Part shown: positions 55,625-64,000 of the stretch, piece by piece
How positions within the stretch are numbered: the first letter of the stretch is position 1
Layout of the letters: each line of letters begins with the position of its first letter
Assembly (NCBI RefSeq): GCF_020889625.1
Contig: NZ_CP086381.1
Location: forward strand, 186,001 to 250,000
Reading direction: 5' to 3'
Source of the DNA: Deinococcus radiophilus
GTDB lineage: Bacteria > Deinococcota > Deinococci > Deinococcales > Deinococcaceae
Length of the DNA stretch: 64,000 bases
Notes under the pieces: model-generated
What the model saw: the letters and a program-made list of their open reading frames with translations, nothing else
Told to the model about the DNA's origin: nothing
Databases searched by the model: none
Program-made: the position numbers and the translations under genes

Positions 55625-56362
55625 CTAGTGCGGCACACCCGCACGTTCAGCATGGCGGTGATCCAGATCCACGGTCACTTCCATCAGCAAGCGTTCGGTG
55701 CGCTCTTCAATGTTGCGTGGCGCCGGAAGGCCAAGCGGTGGCGCCTGATAGAACCGGAAACGGCTCTCAGGGTCCAGTCCAGCTGCGTCCAGCAATTCCA
55801 AGACCGCTGCGTGGGCGGTATGGGGGCCATATTCGGCGTAAACGATGTCGCCAGCGTGCATCAGCAAGTAGCCCTGGTGTTCGCCGGCATCAATCAGCCA
55901 GTGGCCGCTCAGCTCGCTTTCGGCCACCCAGGTCAGCAACTCGGCCAGCAGGTTGCCGCTCAGCCGACCATGCAGGTCACCCGGAGCGCGGCTGAACGGT
56001 GGCAAATCTTCAGGGACGGCATTCAGTTGCTCCAACACCTGCCGGACCAGTTCCACTGTGCCTACCGAGGGCGGCAAGTTGAAGTTGGGCGGTGTGGCCT
56101 GACCACCCCCCTGGTCGGTCAGCAGGAAAAAGGGTGTTTCGCGGGTGGCGGGTTCTATCCGCAGGATGTCGCGGAAATCCTCCCCAGCCATGTCACCCGG
56201 TTGCTCATCGCAGATCACAGCGTCCACGTGGTTGCGCTCCAGCTCGGTCAGGGCCGGCAGGGCACCGTCGCTGAGGTGGGCATGAACCCCGGTGGCCCCC
56301 GTGAGGCTGCGAATCAGCTGAGCGCGGGCAGGGTTGGGGACCAGCACGAAGATCTGTTTCAT
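55625..56362 (-). CDS. Receiver-like domain with DUF4388 (PATAN)
   Basis: A 245-residue protein. The N-terminal 120 residues have the receiver fold pattern (IFVLVPNPARAQLIRSL, VDAVICDEQPGDMAGEDF with an Asp near the phosphorylation position, FFLLTDQ) but lack the acidic pair after strand 1, so phosphorylation is doubtful. The C-terminal part starting DLHGRLSGNLLAELLTWVAESELSGHWLI matches DUF4388/PATAN, a domain common in Deinococcus and Myxococcus signalling. The ATG overlaps the stop of the kinase gene, so they are coupled. Confidence 0.75.
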   Translation of the reverse strand: MKQIFVLVPNPARAQLIRSLTGATGVHAHLSDGALPALTELERNHVDAVICDEQPGDMAGEDFRDILRIEPATRETPFFLLTDQGGGQATPPNFNLPPSVGTVELVRQVLEQLNAVPEDLPPFSRAPGDLHGRLSGNLLAELLTWVAESELSGHWLIDAGEHQGYLLMHAGDIVYAEYGPHTAHAAVLELLDAAGLDPESRFRFYQAPPLGLPAPRNIEERTERLLMEVTVDLDHRHAERAGVPH

Positions 56363-59300
56363 GGATTCCTGCTCAGGATACTGCCCAGGCGGCGCAGCAG
56401 CAGCGCTTCGTCAACGGGTTTACTGAAGTAGTCGTTGGCGCCCAGCTGGAAGGCCAGTCGCTGGTGCTTCTCGCCGGCGCGGGTAGTCATCACGACCAGG
56501 GGCAGCTCGGCGGTCGCAGGGCGGCTCCGCAGCGCCGAAAGCAGCTCGTAGCCGTTCATGCGCGGCATTTCCAGGTCCGAAATCACCAGGTCGAAGGATG
56601 CGTAGTCCACTTGCAGGCGGTCCAGGGCCTCCTGGCCGTCGTTGGCGGTGGTCACGTCGTACCCGCCGCGCTCCAGCATGCGGCTGACCAGACGGCGGAC
56701 CGACAGCGAATCGTCCACCAGCATGACGCGGGCACGCTGCGCGGCACTGTCTTCCTGCGCGCCCTTACGCAGCCACATTTCGCGGCGGCGCATCAGGCGG
56801 CCCAGGCCAGTCGGGTCCAGAATCGGCATCGGCTGTCCACTGGGTGAAATGGCCGTACCTGAGAGGTAATCCATCTGCGCCAGCACACTGCCCAAGTTCC
56901 CTACGGCGGCTTCGTCGATGTCCCCGAAGGCGTCCACCCGCACGGCAATGTCCCCGGCAGCGGCGCTCAGGATCACCAGTCGGTAGGTGGAATCCTCTCC
57001 GGTCATGCCCCAGATCTGGCGCAGGTCAATGACTGGTAGGCGGGCCGAATCCAGCTCGACTTCCAGGCCGTGCTCACCAGTGATCAGATCCTGGCGCTCA
57101 CGTTCCATCAGCAGACGTACCGTGTTGACCGAGAAGGCGATTTCCTGGCCGCCCACCTGGCAGGTCAGCAGGTCGGCGATGCGCTGGTTGGTCGGAATAC
57201 GCATGGTGAAGACGGTGCCCTGTCCCGGCTCGGAATGGATCAGCAGTTCGCCGCCCATGCCGCGCAGGGTGTTGGCGACCACGTCCATGCCCACCCCGCG
57301 TCCCGCTTCGGAGCTCACGGTTTTGGCAGTAGACAGGCCAGGCAGCAGAATCAAGCGGGCCAGATCTCCCTGGCTCATCTGTTCCAGCTCCTGCGCCGAA
57401 CGCAGGCCTTTTTCCAGGGCACGAATGCGAATGGCATCATAGTTCAGGCCTTCGCCGTCGTCCTGTACGGAAACTTCCAAGAAGTTACCGCCTTCGGTCA
57501 CGCGCAGTGACACCTGGCCCAGGGCGGGTTTGCCTGCGGCAAGGCGCTGCTCAGGCGATGAAATCCCGTGGCTGGCCGCGTTGTTGAGCAGGTGCAGCAG
57601 CGGCTCGGCCAGCTGTTGCAGTACCGCCGTGTCCACTTCGGTGGTTTCGCCGTTGATGTGCAGTTCCAGGCGCTCCGAGCGCTCACGGGCCCAGCGGCGC
57701 AGTCGGCCTGCCACACTGGTAAAGGGCACACGGCTGGTACGACTCAGATCCAAACGCAGGCGGCGGGTCAGCTTGGCCAGGTCTTCGTTGTCTTCTTGCA
57801 ACGAGCGCAGTCCGTTCTCAAAGCGGCTGCGCACCTCCGAGAAGTCGGCTGCCAGCTCGGTCATGGAGCGGGCCAGAATGTTGAGGTCGTTGTAGGTATC
57901 CAGCTCCAGCTCGTCGAATTGCTCGCCCAGATCGGTGTCACCGACGACGCCACGCCCGGTGACGGTGGCCCGGTCCGTGACCATATCAGGGTTGAGGTAA
58001 CGTTCCTCGAAGTCACGCACCGTGCGGCTGAAGCGGGCCTGTGACTGATCCAGGGCATTCTGCAGTCCGGAGAAGGTTTGCAGCGACTGTTCCAATCGGG
58101 CACGGGCGACCACCAAGTCCCCGATCTGATCCATCAGTTCTTCCAGGCGGCGGGTGTCCACACGGACGCTGGTCCGCACCGGCAACAGGGCAGGAGTTCC
58201 AGGTTCAGCCTGGTCGGGGGTATCCACGGTGATAGCGCTGGTACGTTCGGCTTCCAGCACGCTTTCCCAGGAGCGGCCCTGCGACAGCAGGCGCAGGCGT
58301 TCGGCCAAGACATGGGCGTCCTGGGCAGATCCGGCCTGACCCTGCGTCATGGCCAGCATCTGGCCCATGGCGTCGGTGGCCTGATCCAGCGTTTCCAGCA
58401 CTGGGCCGTCCAGTGCCTGGGCTCCGTCACGGACAGCTCCAAGCAAATCTTCGGCACGGTGGGCAAAGTCGCCCAGTGGCTGCAGGCCCACCATGTAGGA
58501 GCTGCCTTTGATGGTGTGGGCCGAGCGGAACATCTCGTTGATATCGGCAGCGTCAGCACGTTCCAGCTGGGTACGCAGTGCATCCAGGTGTTCTTGAACC
58601 TCGGGTGCGAAGTATTCCAGTACCTCGGCGTTCTCGCGGCCGAAGAGAGCCAGTTCGGTTTCCAAGTTGCTGCGCTGCTCTTGTGCTGCGCTGCTGGGTG
58701 CTGACGTGGTCTGCTCAGTGCTGGCCTGGGCAGCATATTGCGTTTCACGGGCGACAACCTCGGTCCAGTCGTTGCCGCCAGCCAACAGTTGCAGTCGGCG
58801 GCTCAGGCGGCTGACCTGGGCGTCCAGGGACTGCGCTTCACCGCCGGCGGCCCGGAGCATCAGGCCCATCGCATCGGCAGACTGTTCCAGCGTTTCGGTC
58901 ACAGGACCGTCCAACTCCTGCTGACCGTCACGGATGGCACCCAGCAGATCTTCCATACGGTGCGCGAATTCGCCCAGTGGCTGCAGGCCCACCATGTAGG
59001 AACTGCCCTTGATGGTGTGGGCCGAGCGGAACAGCACATGGATATCCGGCTCGTCACTGCCCAGACCCGCGTGCAGCGCGTCCAGGTGTTCCTGCACTTC
59101 AGGCGCGAAGTATTCCCAGACCTCCGCATTGTCCTGAGCAAAGGTCAGCAACTGGCGGCTCAAGTCGTCACTGATGTCCTCAGTGCTGCTCTGCTGAGTC
59201 GGTGCAACACCTTCTGGGGTGGCTGGCGTGTGGCCTTCGGTTTCGAAGCCTCCACGCAAGTGCCCACGCGCCAGATAAAAGGCGTCAGGGTGGGCGCGGA

Positions 59301-59700
59301 GCAGCTCAGTCATCCGCTGCGGCGCTCCGGTCTGCGCGAAGGTCAGCCCCAGGTTTCCTTCCTGGCCGGTGGTTTTGGCCTCCTTAGCGGCTCCGCTCAG
59401 AGCCACCACGATCTCGCTGACCAGATCATTGTAGCGGCCTTGCCAGCTTTCAGGCAGCTGGGGACGGGGCATCAGTAGGCGCTCGGCCACCGAGGCCAGC
59501 TGGGCCATTTGGGGGAACCCATACAGGCTGGCGGTACCGCGCAGGCGGTGAGTCAGGACACCCAGCGCCTGCATCTGCGGTTCAGCCTGCGCGTAGTCGG
59601 GCGCTTGTTTCAACAGCTGCAAGCGTTCTTCAATGGAGGCCATCGTCTCATGGACATCCTCAAAGAAGTAGTGCAGCAGGTCATTGTTGGCGGTAGTCAT
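56359..59700 (-). CDS. CheA/PilL-like hybrid histidine kinase
   Basis: A 1,113-residue chemosensory kinase of the ChpA/PilL type. Three Hpt domains carry phospho-His at about residues 51 (THRLRG), 228 (SAHTIKGSSYM) and 395 (SAHTIKGSSYM); the second and third are near copies. A dimerisation region (VRVDTRRLEELMDQIGDLVVARARLEQ) is followed by the ATPase with LLNNAASHGISSPEQRL, QDDGEGL and AGRGVGMDVV. Then come a CheW-like domain and a C-terminal receiver with VMLVDDSLSVRRLV, phospho-Asp in LVISDLEMPRMNG and Lys in YFSKPVDE. It receives signals from the two MCPs downstream on the plus-strand map and phosphorylates the neighbouring regulators. Confidence 0.92.
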   Translation of the reverse strand: MTTANNDLLHYFFEDVHETMASIEERLQLLKQAPDYAQAEPQMQALGVLTHRLRGTASLYGFPQMAQLASVAERLLMPRPQLPESWQGRYNDLVSEIVVALSGAAKEAKTTGQEGNLGLTFAQTGAPQRMTELLRAHPDAFYLARGHLRGGFETEGHTPATPEGVAPTQQSSTEDISDDLSRQLLTFAQDNAEVWEYFAPEVQEHLDALHAGLGSDEPDIHVLFRSAHTIKGSSYMVGLQPLGEFAHRMEDLLGAIRDGQQELDGPVTETLEQSADAMGLMLRAAGGEAQSLDAQVSRLSRRLQLLAGGNDWTEVVARETQYAAQASTEQTTSAPSSAAQEQRSNLETELALFGRENAEVLEYFAPEVQEHLDALRTQLERADAADINEMFRSAHTIKGSSYMVGLQPLGDFAHRAEDLLGAVRDGAQALDGPVLETLDQATDAMGQMLAMTQGQAGSAQDAHVLAERLRLLSQGRSWESVLEAERTSAITVDTPDQAEPGTPALLPVRTSVRVDTRRLEELMDQIGDLVVARARLEQSLQTFSGLQNALDQSQARFSRTVRDFEERYLNPDMVTDRATVTGRGVVGDTDLGEQFDELELDTYNDLNILARSMTELAADFSEVRSRFENGLRSLQEDNEDLAKLTRRLRLDLSRTSRVPFTSVAGRLRRWARERSERLELHINGETTEVDTAVLQQLAEPLLHLLNNAASHGISSPEQRLAAGKPALGQVSLRVTEGGNFLEVSVQDDGEGLNYDAIRIRALEKGLRSAQELEQMSQGDLARLILLPGLSTAKTVSSEAGRGVGMDVVANTLRGMGGELLIHSEPGQGTVFTMRIPTNQRIADLLTCQVGGQEIAFSVNTVRLLMERERQDLITGEHGLEVELDSARLPVIDLRQIWGMTGEDSTYRLVILSAAAGDIAVRVDAFGDIDEAAVGNLGSVLAQMDYLSGTAISPSGQPMPILDPTGLGRLMRRREMWLRKGAQEDSAAQRARVMLVDDSLSVRRLVSRMLERGGYDVTTANDGQEALDRLQVDYASFDLVISDLEMPRMNGYELLSALRSRPATAELPLVVMTTRAGEKHQRLAFQLGANDYFSKPVDEALLLRRLGSILSRNP

Positions 59701-59717
59701 GACGTCCTTTCAGTCCG

Positions 59718-61967
59718 TTAGCTCGGCAGGCGGAAACGCGAGAGCGAGGCGTTGAGCTGGTCGGCCAGCTGCTGGAGCTGCTCTGCGGCGGCGCGACCTT
59801 GCTGCACCGATTCCTGTGAGCGCTCGGCGATTTGGGCAATGTCCTGCACCGAGGCACTTACCTGCTCAATGTTCTCTACCTGATCACGGGTTGAGAGCGA
59901 AATCTGCTCGGCCAGCCGTGCCGATTCACGCGACAGCGTACTGATCTGCTCCAGGCGCTGTCCGGCTGTTCCGGCGACCTGGTATCCCTGGTTCACCTGC
60001 TCGGCGTTTTCACGCATGGTCTGCACGACCTCAGCGATTTCGCGCTGAATCCCGGCAATCAGGCCTGCAATCTGGCGTGACGCCTGGGCGGACTCGTCTG
60101 CCAGCTGGCGAACTTCGTCGGCCACCACGCTAAAACGCTCTCCGGCCTCGCCTGCTCCGGCAGCCTCAATGGAGGCGTGCAGTGAAAGCAAGTTGGTCTG
60201 TGACGCGATGGAGGAGATGGTGTCCACGATCTGGCCGATCTGACGCGAACGGTCGGACAGCGCCGCGATACGCTGCTCAGCATTTTGAGCCGTTTCACGA
60301 ATGCCTTGCATGCCGCTCAGGGTGGCCTGCACGGCTTGCTGACCTTCGTTGGACGCCAGCAGAGCGTCAAGGGCGGCCTGGGCCGATTGCTGCGCGATCT
60401 CGGACATGGCTTGAATCTGGCGGTTCACTTCTTCCGTCTGCTCGGCCACACGCTGCGCGGACTGGGCAGTCAGCACGGTACCGCTGCTGATGGTGTCGGT
60501 GGTGCTGAGCATCTGGTGGGAACCTGCTGTCACGGACTCGGCGGCGCTGCGGGTTCCGGTGAGCACCGAACCCAGCTCCTCGGTCATGAAGTTGATGGAG
60601 TCCACCACGTTGCCAAGCACGTCTTCGGTCACGACACCGCGCTTGGTGAGGTCACCGTCGGCGATGTCCATGGTGACGTCAAGGAACTGTCCGATGTTGT
60701 TCTGGAGCTGTTCTTGTTCCAGACGTTCCTGCGCCACACGGCGGTCGTTTTCTTCCAGCTGCTCGGCGGCCACGTTGAACGTGTTGGACAAGGTGCCGAT
60801 CTCGTCTTGGCTGTCGGCCACGATTCGCTGTCCATAGTTGCCGCGTGACAGTTCCTGGGCAGCTTGGGTGAGTGTCCCAAGCCGTCCGGTGATGTTCCCG
60901 ATGATGTACTGCGTCAGGGCATAGATCAGGGTCGCCACGGCCAGCAGACCCAGCAGAATCAGCAGGAGTCGGTTCAGTGCGGCGCTGCGCTGTTGCTCGT
61001 AGATGGTATTCAGCTGACGGGTGGTGTTTTCGAAGGCTGCATACTGCGATTCGAGGGTGGGGTTCAGCGTGTCCAGCGCCTGATCTACCGTCAGTGCCGT
61101 GTTGGATTTGACCACCAGCTCGTTGAACATCAGACGCAGGCTGGTGTCCAGGTCCGAATACATGGCGTCGTAAGACGGCTTAAGCTCCCGGCCCAGATCA
61201 GGATATTGCTGGAACAGCAGATCACTTTCGCGCTGCAACTCGGCAACGATGTCACGGCCCCGCGTCAGGTCAGCTTCGACCTGAGCACGCTGTTCCTCGG
61301 TACGTTCACCGCGCTGAAGCCGCTGCACCCGGTCCAGCACCTCGACCGTGTTGATAATGTAACGTCCGGATTCCGGCAGAACGACAGGCATGCTCTCAGA
61401 AGCCAGTTCGACCAGACCCAGTGCCCTGGACTGCGAGTTGGCGTAGAGGTTGCCGGTCTGTGCCAGCACCGTAAACAGGCTGAGCAATTCTTCATTCAGG
61501 ACCAAGTTGATCTGGTCGCTGAGGCCCTCAGCAGTGCCCACCCGGCCATCCACCAGATCGGTGACGCGCTTTACCTTGGCCTGCATGGTTTCGGTGAGGC
61601 GCTGGGCTTCAGGAATATTGGCGGCAGCCACAGTGGCGGCGACGGTGGCCATATCGTCTTTTACCTGCTGGTTCAGCTGCGGGTCCACGTTTTGCGGCGC
61701 AGTACCACGCATGTAGCGTAGGTTCTTCTGCAGGTTTTGCAACTGCAGATAGTTGGACGCCACTTGGCTCTGTTTCTGGGCCTGGAGGTACTGATTGTAG
61801 GCCTGCGTACCCAGGGTAATCCCGGCCAGCGCGAAGGGCAGACCCGCCAGCAAGCCTACCAGCAGCAGTTTCTGGCGCACGCTGTAGCGGTCCAGTGGAT
61901 TGGCGCGGCGCGCTGGGGGTTGGGGGACCGGGGAGGGGCCCAGGGTGGGAGTAGATGTCGTGGTCAT
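59718..61967 (-). CDS. Methyl-accepting chemotaxis protein, PilJ-like
   Basis: A 749-residue transmembrane chemoreceptor. TM1 is KLLLVGLLAGLPFALAGITLG (about 34-54) and TM2 LNRLLLILLGLLAVATLIYAL (about 335-355). The periplasmic part between them is helical, as in PilJ. A HAMP domain follows (RLGTLTQAAQELSRGNYGQRI), then a long coiled-coil signalling domain with the hairpin-tip pattern [26 protein letters not shown]. This is the His/Ser variant of the usual NLLALNAAIEAARAGE. The linker [25 protein letters not shown] (quoted as two parts in the family) is shared almost exactly with the next MCP, so the two are duplicates. The gap to the kinase gene is 17 bases. Confidence 0.9.
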   Translation of the reverse strand: MTTTSTPTLGPSPVPQPPARRANPLDRYSVRQKLLLVGLLAGLPFALAGITLGTQAYNQYLQAQKQSQVASNYLQLQNLQKNLRYMRGTAPQNVDPQLNQQVKDDMATVAATVAAANIPEAQRLTETMQAKVKRVTDLVDGRVGTAEGLSDQINLVLNEELLSLFTVLAQTGNLYANSQSRALGLVELASESMPVVLPESGRYIINTVEVLDRVQRLQRGERTEEQRAQVEADLTRGRDIVAELQRESDLLFQQYPDLGRELKPSYDAMYSDLDTSLRLMFNELVVKSNTALTVDQALDTLNPTLESQYAAFENTTRQLNTIYEQQRSAALNRLLLILLGLLAVATLIYALTQYIIGNITGRLGTLTQAAQELSRGNYGQRIVADSQDEIGTLSNTFNVAAEQLEENDRRVAQERLEQEQLQNNIGQFLDVTMDIADGDLTKRGVVTEDVLGNVVDSINFMTEELGSVLTGTRSAAESVTAGSHQMLSTTDTISSGTVLTAQSAQRVAEQTEEVNRQIQAMSEIAQQSAQAALDALLASNEGQQAVQATLSGMQGIRETAQNAEQRIAALSDRSRQIGQIVDTISSIASQTNLLSLHASIEAAGAGEAGERFSVVADEVRQLADESAQASRQIAGLIAGIQREIAEVVQTMRENAEQVNQGYQVAGTAGQRLEQISTLSRESARLAEQISLSTRDQVENIEQVSASVQDIAQIAERSQESVQQGRAAAEQLQQLADQLNASLSRFRLPS

Positions 61968-61993
61968 GCTGTTTCTCCTGACGTGGGCATGCT

Positions 61994-64000
61994 TTAGTTG
62001 GGCAGGCGGAAGCGCGAGAGCGAGGCGTTGAGCTGGTCGGCGAGGCGCTGCAGCTGATCGGCGGCGGCGCGGCCTTGCTGCACCGACTGCTCGGACTGCT
62101 GGGCAATCTGGGCAATCTGCTGCACGGCGCTGCCCATCTGCTCAATGCCCTGCACCTGCTGCTGGGTCGCGGACGAGATGTTCTCGGCAAGCTGTGCGGA
62201 CTGCTGGGTCAGGTCGCCGATCTGGCGCAGACGCTCACCGGCAGTTCCGGCGACGCGGTAGCCCTGTTCCACCTCGCGGGTGGACTCTTCCACGTTCACG
62301 ACCACGTCCTGAATTTCCGACTGAATGTTCTGGATCAGCGTGGCAATGCGGCCCGTGGCGGCGGCGGAGTTATCTGCCAGCTTGCGCACTTCGTCTGCCA
62401 CGATGGAGAAGCGTCCTCCGGCTTCACCTGCACCAGCGGCCTCGATGGTGGCGTTCAGTGCCAGCAGGTTGGTCTGGCGGGCGATGCTCGAGATGGTGTC
62501 CACAATCTCCTGAATTTCCAGCGAGCGGTCACCCAGGCCTTTAATGCTCTTGGCCACCCCCTGTACCTCACGGCGGATGTTCTGCATGCCGTCCAGCGTG
62601 CCGGTCACGGCTTCCTGGCCCTGCTGAGAAGCCAGCAGCGCCTGACGGGCGGCGTCGGCGGAGGCCTGCGCCTGCTCGGCCATCTGGCGGATGGAGGCGG
62701 ACAGTTCCTGCACCTGCTGGGTCACGCGCTGCGCCTCGGCGGCGGTCATGGCGGTCCCTTCCTGAATCTGGGAAGTGGTCGCCAGCACGGCCTGCGAACC
62801 GCTGGTCACCGACCCGGAGGCTTTCTGAATGTCGCCAAGCACGTAGCCGAGCTCCTCTGTCATCAGGTTGATGGAGTCCACGACGTTGCCCAGCACGTCC
62901 TCGGTCACGACGCCGCGCTTGGTGAGGTCACCTTCGGCGATGTCCATGGTGACGTCGAGGAACTGGCCGATGTTGTTCTGGAGGCGTTCCTGTTCGAGGC
63001 GCTCCTGCTCGGCGCGGCGTTCGTTGGCTTCCAGCTGCGTAGCGGCCAAGTTAAAGGTCTGAGACAGTGTTCCCAATTCGTCCTGGGTTGTGACTGGAAC
63101 GCGCGCTCCCAAGTTGCCCTGAGAGAGGTTGCGTGCTGCTCCGGTCAGCTGAGTCAGCGGATTGGTGATGGAGCGCGAAATAAAGTGAAGCAAGCCAGCG
63201 GCGGTGGCCAGTCCCAAAGCAGTGAGCAGCGCAGTAAGTAAGGCCTGAGTGCGGCTTTGCTGCGCTTCTTGTTCCAAGGTTGTCCCCAGGGCCGTGGTGG
63301 CCTGCTCAAAGCTGCCGAACAGGGCCGCTGCATAATCGGGAATAAGGGCCTGCACGTCTGAAGGTGTAATTTGGGCCACCTCGGCGTCTACCAGACCTGT
63401 GCGCACTGTTCCAAAAATCGCGTCGCCAGCGTCGACAAGGTCAGTGTAAGCGGGGCGCAACTGGCGGTCTAGTGCTGGAGAAGTGGTGAGTGCTTCGGCC
63501 AGGGCCTGCTCAATGCGTTGCTGAGAGGCATTGGCGTTGTCCCAGCGCAGCTGCGACTCGATGGCCGCCGTTTCATTCACCTCGCGAGTTTCACCTAGCT
63601 TGTTCAGTACAGTTACAGTGCCTGAACCAATTGAACCGGCCTGTGGACCTTCCTGTGGCAGCACCGTTGTGACCAGGTTGACCAGCTCCGCCACTTCCAG
63701 GTTTTCTGAGAGTTCCAGCATGGTGTCTTTGGCAATCGTGCCGTACAGCGGCGTGATGACATTGTTCAGCAGTTCCGTGTAGGCCTGCTGTGCCTGCGCC
63801 GCAGAAATGGCACCTTCGTCCACCTGGCTGGCAAGTTCGTTAAAGCGATTGAGGGCACTCTGGGCGGCCTGTTGAATGTCAGTCAATTCGAGGGACTGCG
63901 AACGGTCAATCACGGTTTGTAAGCTGGTCTGCACACTTTGACGCTGGGTAGCGAGGTCCTGTGCTCCTGCCGCGTTGCCGGAAAGGAGGTTGGTTGAGCT
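61994..64000 (-). CDS. Methyl-accepting chemotaxis protein, cut by window edge
   Basis: At least 668 residues; the frame is open to the right edge, so the N-terminus and probably TM1 lie outside. The visible part has a helical sensor region, TM ([21 protein letters not shown]), HAMP ([25 protein letters not shown] quoted in part) and the signalling domain with [26 protein letters not shown]. The region from the HAMP to the C-terminus is very close to the neighbouring MCP, differing mostly in the sensor half. Same operon, 26-base gap. Confidence 0.9.
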   Translation of the reverse strand, partial: SSTNLLSGNAAGAQDLATQRQSVQTSLQTVIDRSQSLELTDIQQAAQSALNRFNELASQVDEGAISAAQAQQAYTELLNNVITPLYGTIAKDTMLELSENLEVAELVNLVTTVLPQEGPQAGSIGSGTVTVLNKLGETREVNETAAIESQLRWDNANASQQRIEQALAEALTTSPALDRQLRPAYTDLVDAGDAIFGTVRTGLVDAEVAQITPSDVQALIPDYAAALFGSFEQATTALGTTLEQEAQQSRTQALLTALLTALGLATAAGLLHFISRSITNPLTQLTGAARNLSQGNLGARVPVTTQDELGTLSQTFNLAATQLEANERRAEQERLEQERLQNNIGQFLDVTMDIAEGDLTKRGVVTEDVLGNVVDSINLMTEELGYVLGDIQKASGSVTSGSQAVLATTSQIQEGTAMTAAEAQRVTQQVQELSASIRQMAEQAQASADAARQALLASQQGQEAVTGTLDGMQNIRREVQGVAKSIKGLGDRSLEIQEIVDTISSIARQTNLLALNATIEAAGAGEAGGRFSIVADEVRKLADNSAAATGRIATLIQNIQSEIQDVVVNVEESTREVEQGYRVAGTAGERLRQIGDLTQQSAQLAENISSATQQQVQGIEQMGSAVQQIAQIAQQSEQSVQQGRAAADQLQRLADQLNASLSRFRLPN

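Overview
The window looks like part of a secondary replicon (megaplasmid or chromid) of a Deinococcus-type bacterium. The lineage call is inference. It rests on a Deinococcus-style replication initiator, a WGxxGxxG-tailed secreted protein, a Cys-His-His CsoR repressor like the one known from Thermus, two catalases of different clades, and many genes with a -10 box 6-9 bases before the start codon, as in the leaderless transcripts known from Deinococcus. The window holds a complete plasmid-style replication and partition module (about 5.2-10.5 kb) beside genes that look chromosomal.

Layout. 0-2.8 kb: an IS3-like transposase cut by the window edge, a frameshifted relative, and an intact IS4-type element with terminal repeats and a 5-base target duplication. 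3.0-6.3 kb: a WGxxGxxG protein, a clade-3-like catalase and a metallo-beta-lactamase-fold hydrolase. 6.5-10.5 kb: parA-parB, convergent repA, and an origin with about a dozen iterons and a DnaA box. Three parS-like palindromes lie at 5.2, 6.5 and 35.9 kb. 10.6-15.2 kb: a glycolate oxidase operon (glcF-glcD-glcE), a Yip1-like membrane protein and a cysteine hydrolase. 15.3-27.9 kb: a tightly coupled Wzx/Wzy polysaccharide operon that makes a diacetamido-mannuronic-acid-type sugar, polymerises it and controls chain length. 27.9-34.7 kb: a secreted protein, a MATE transporter, a sugar acetyltransferase and a VWA / PP2C / kinase triad resembling E. coli yegL-yegK-yegI. 34.8-39.1 kb: a decayed coenzyme A disulfide reductase-rhodanese gene under an intact CsoR/CstR-type operator, then copA, copZ and csoR. 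39.4-41.6 kb: a large-subunit catalase. 41.7-47.3 kb: a second sugar group (UDP-GlcNAc dehydrogenase, phosphoglycosyl transferase, 4-aminotransferase, 4,6-dehydratase). 47.4-54.7 kb: a photolyase fused in frame to uracil-DNA glycosylase, then marR, HNH endonuclease, cell-wall amidase, lipoamide dehydrogenase and a DUF421 membrane protein. 54.8-64 kb: a minus-strand chemosensory operon (two MCPs, a CheA/PilL-like hybrid kinase with three Hpt domains, and two response-regulator-like proteins) that runs off the right edge.

Together the two sugar groups supply steps for two nucleotide sugars. One is UDP-ManNAc3NAcA (WbpA, B, E, D, I). The other is a 4-amino-4,6-dideoxy sugar of the bacillosamine type (PglF-like, aminotransferase, NeuD/PglD-like, PglC-like). 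The catalases, copper efflux genes and repair fusion fit a stress-tolerant lifestyle. The most unusual items are the photolyase-UDG fusion with an internal ribosome binding site, the repA gene whose only well-placed start is CTG, the widely spaced parS-like sites, and the ruined gene that keeps a perfect regulated promoter. No tRNA, rRNA or CRISPR array was seen.
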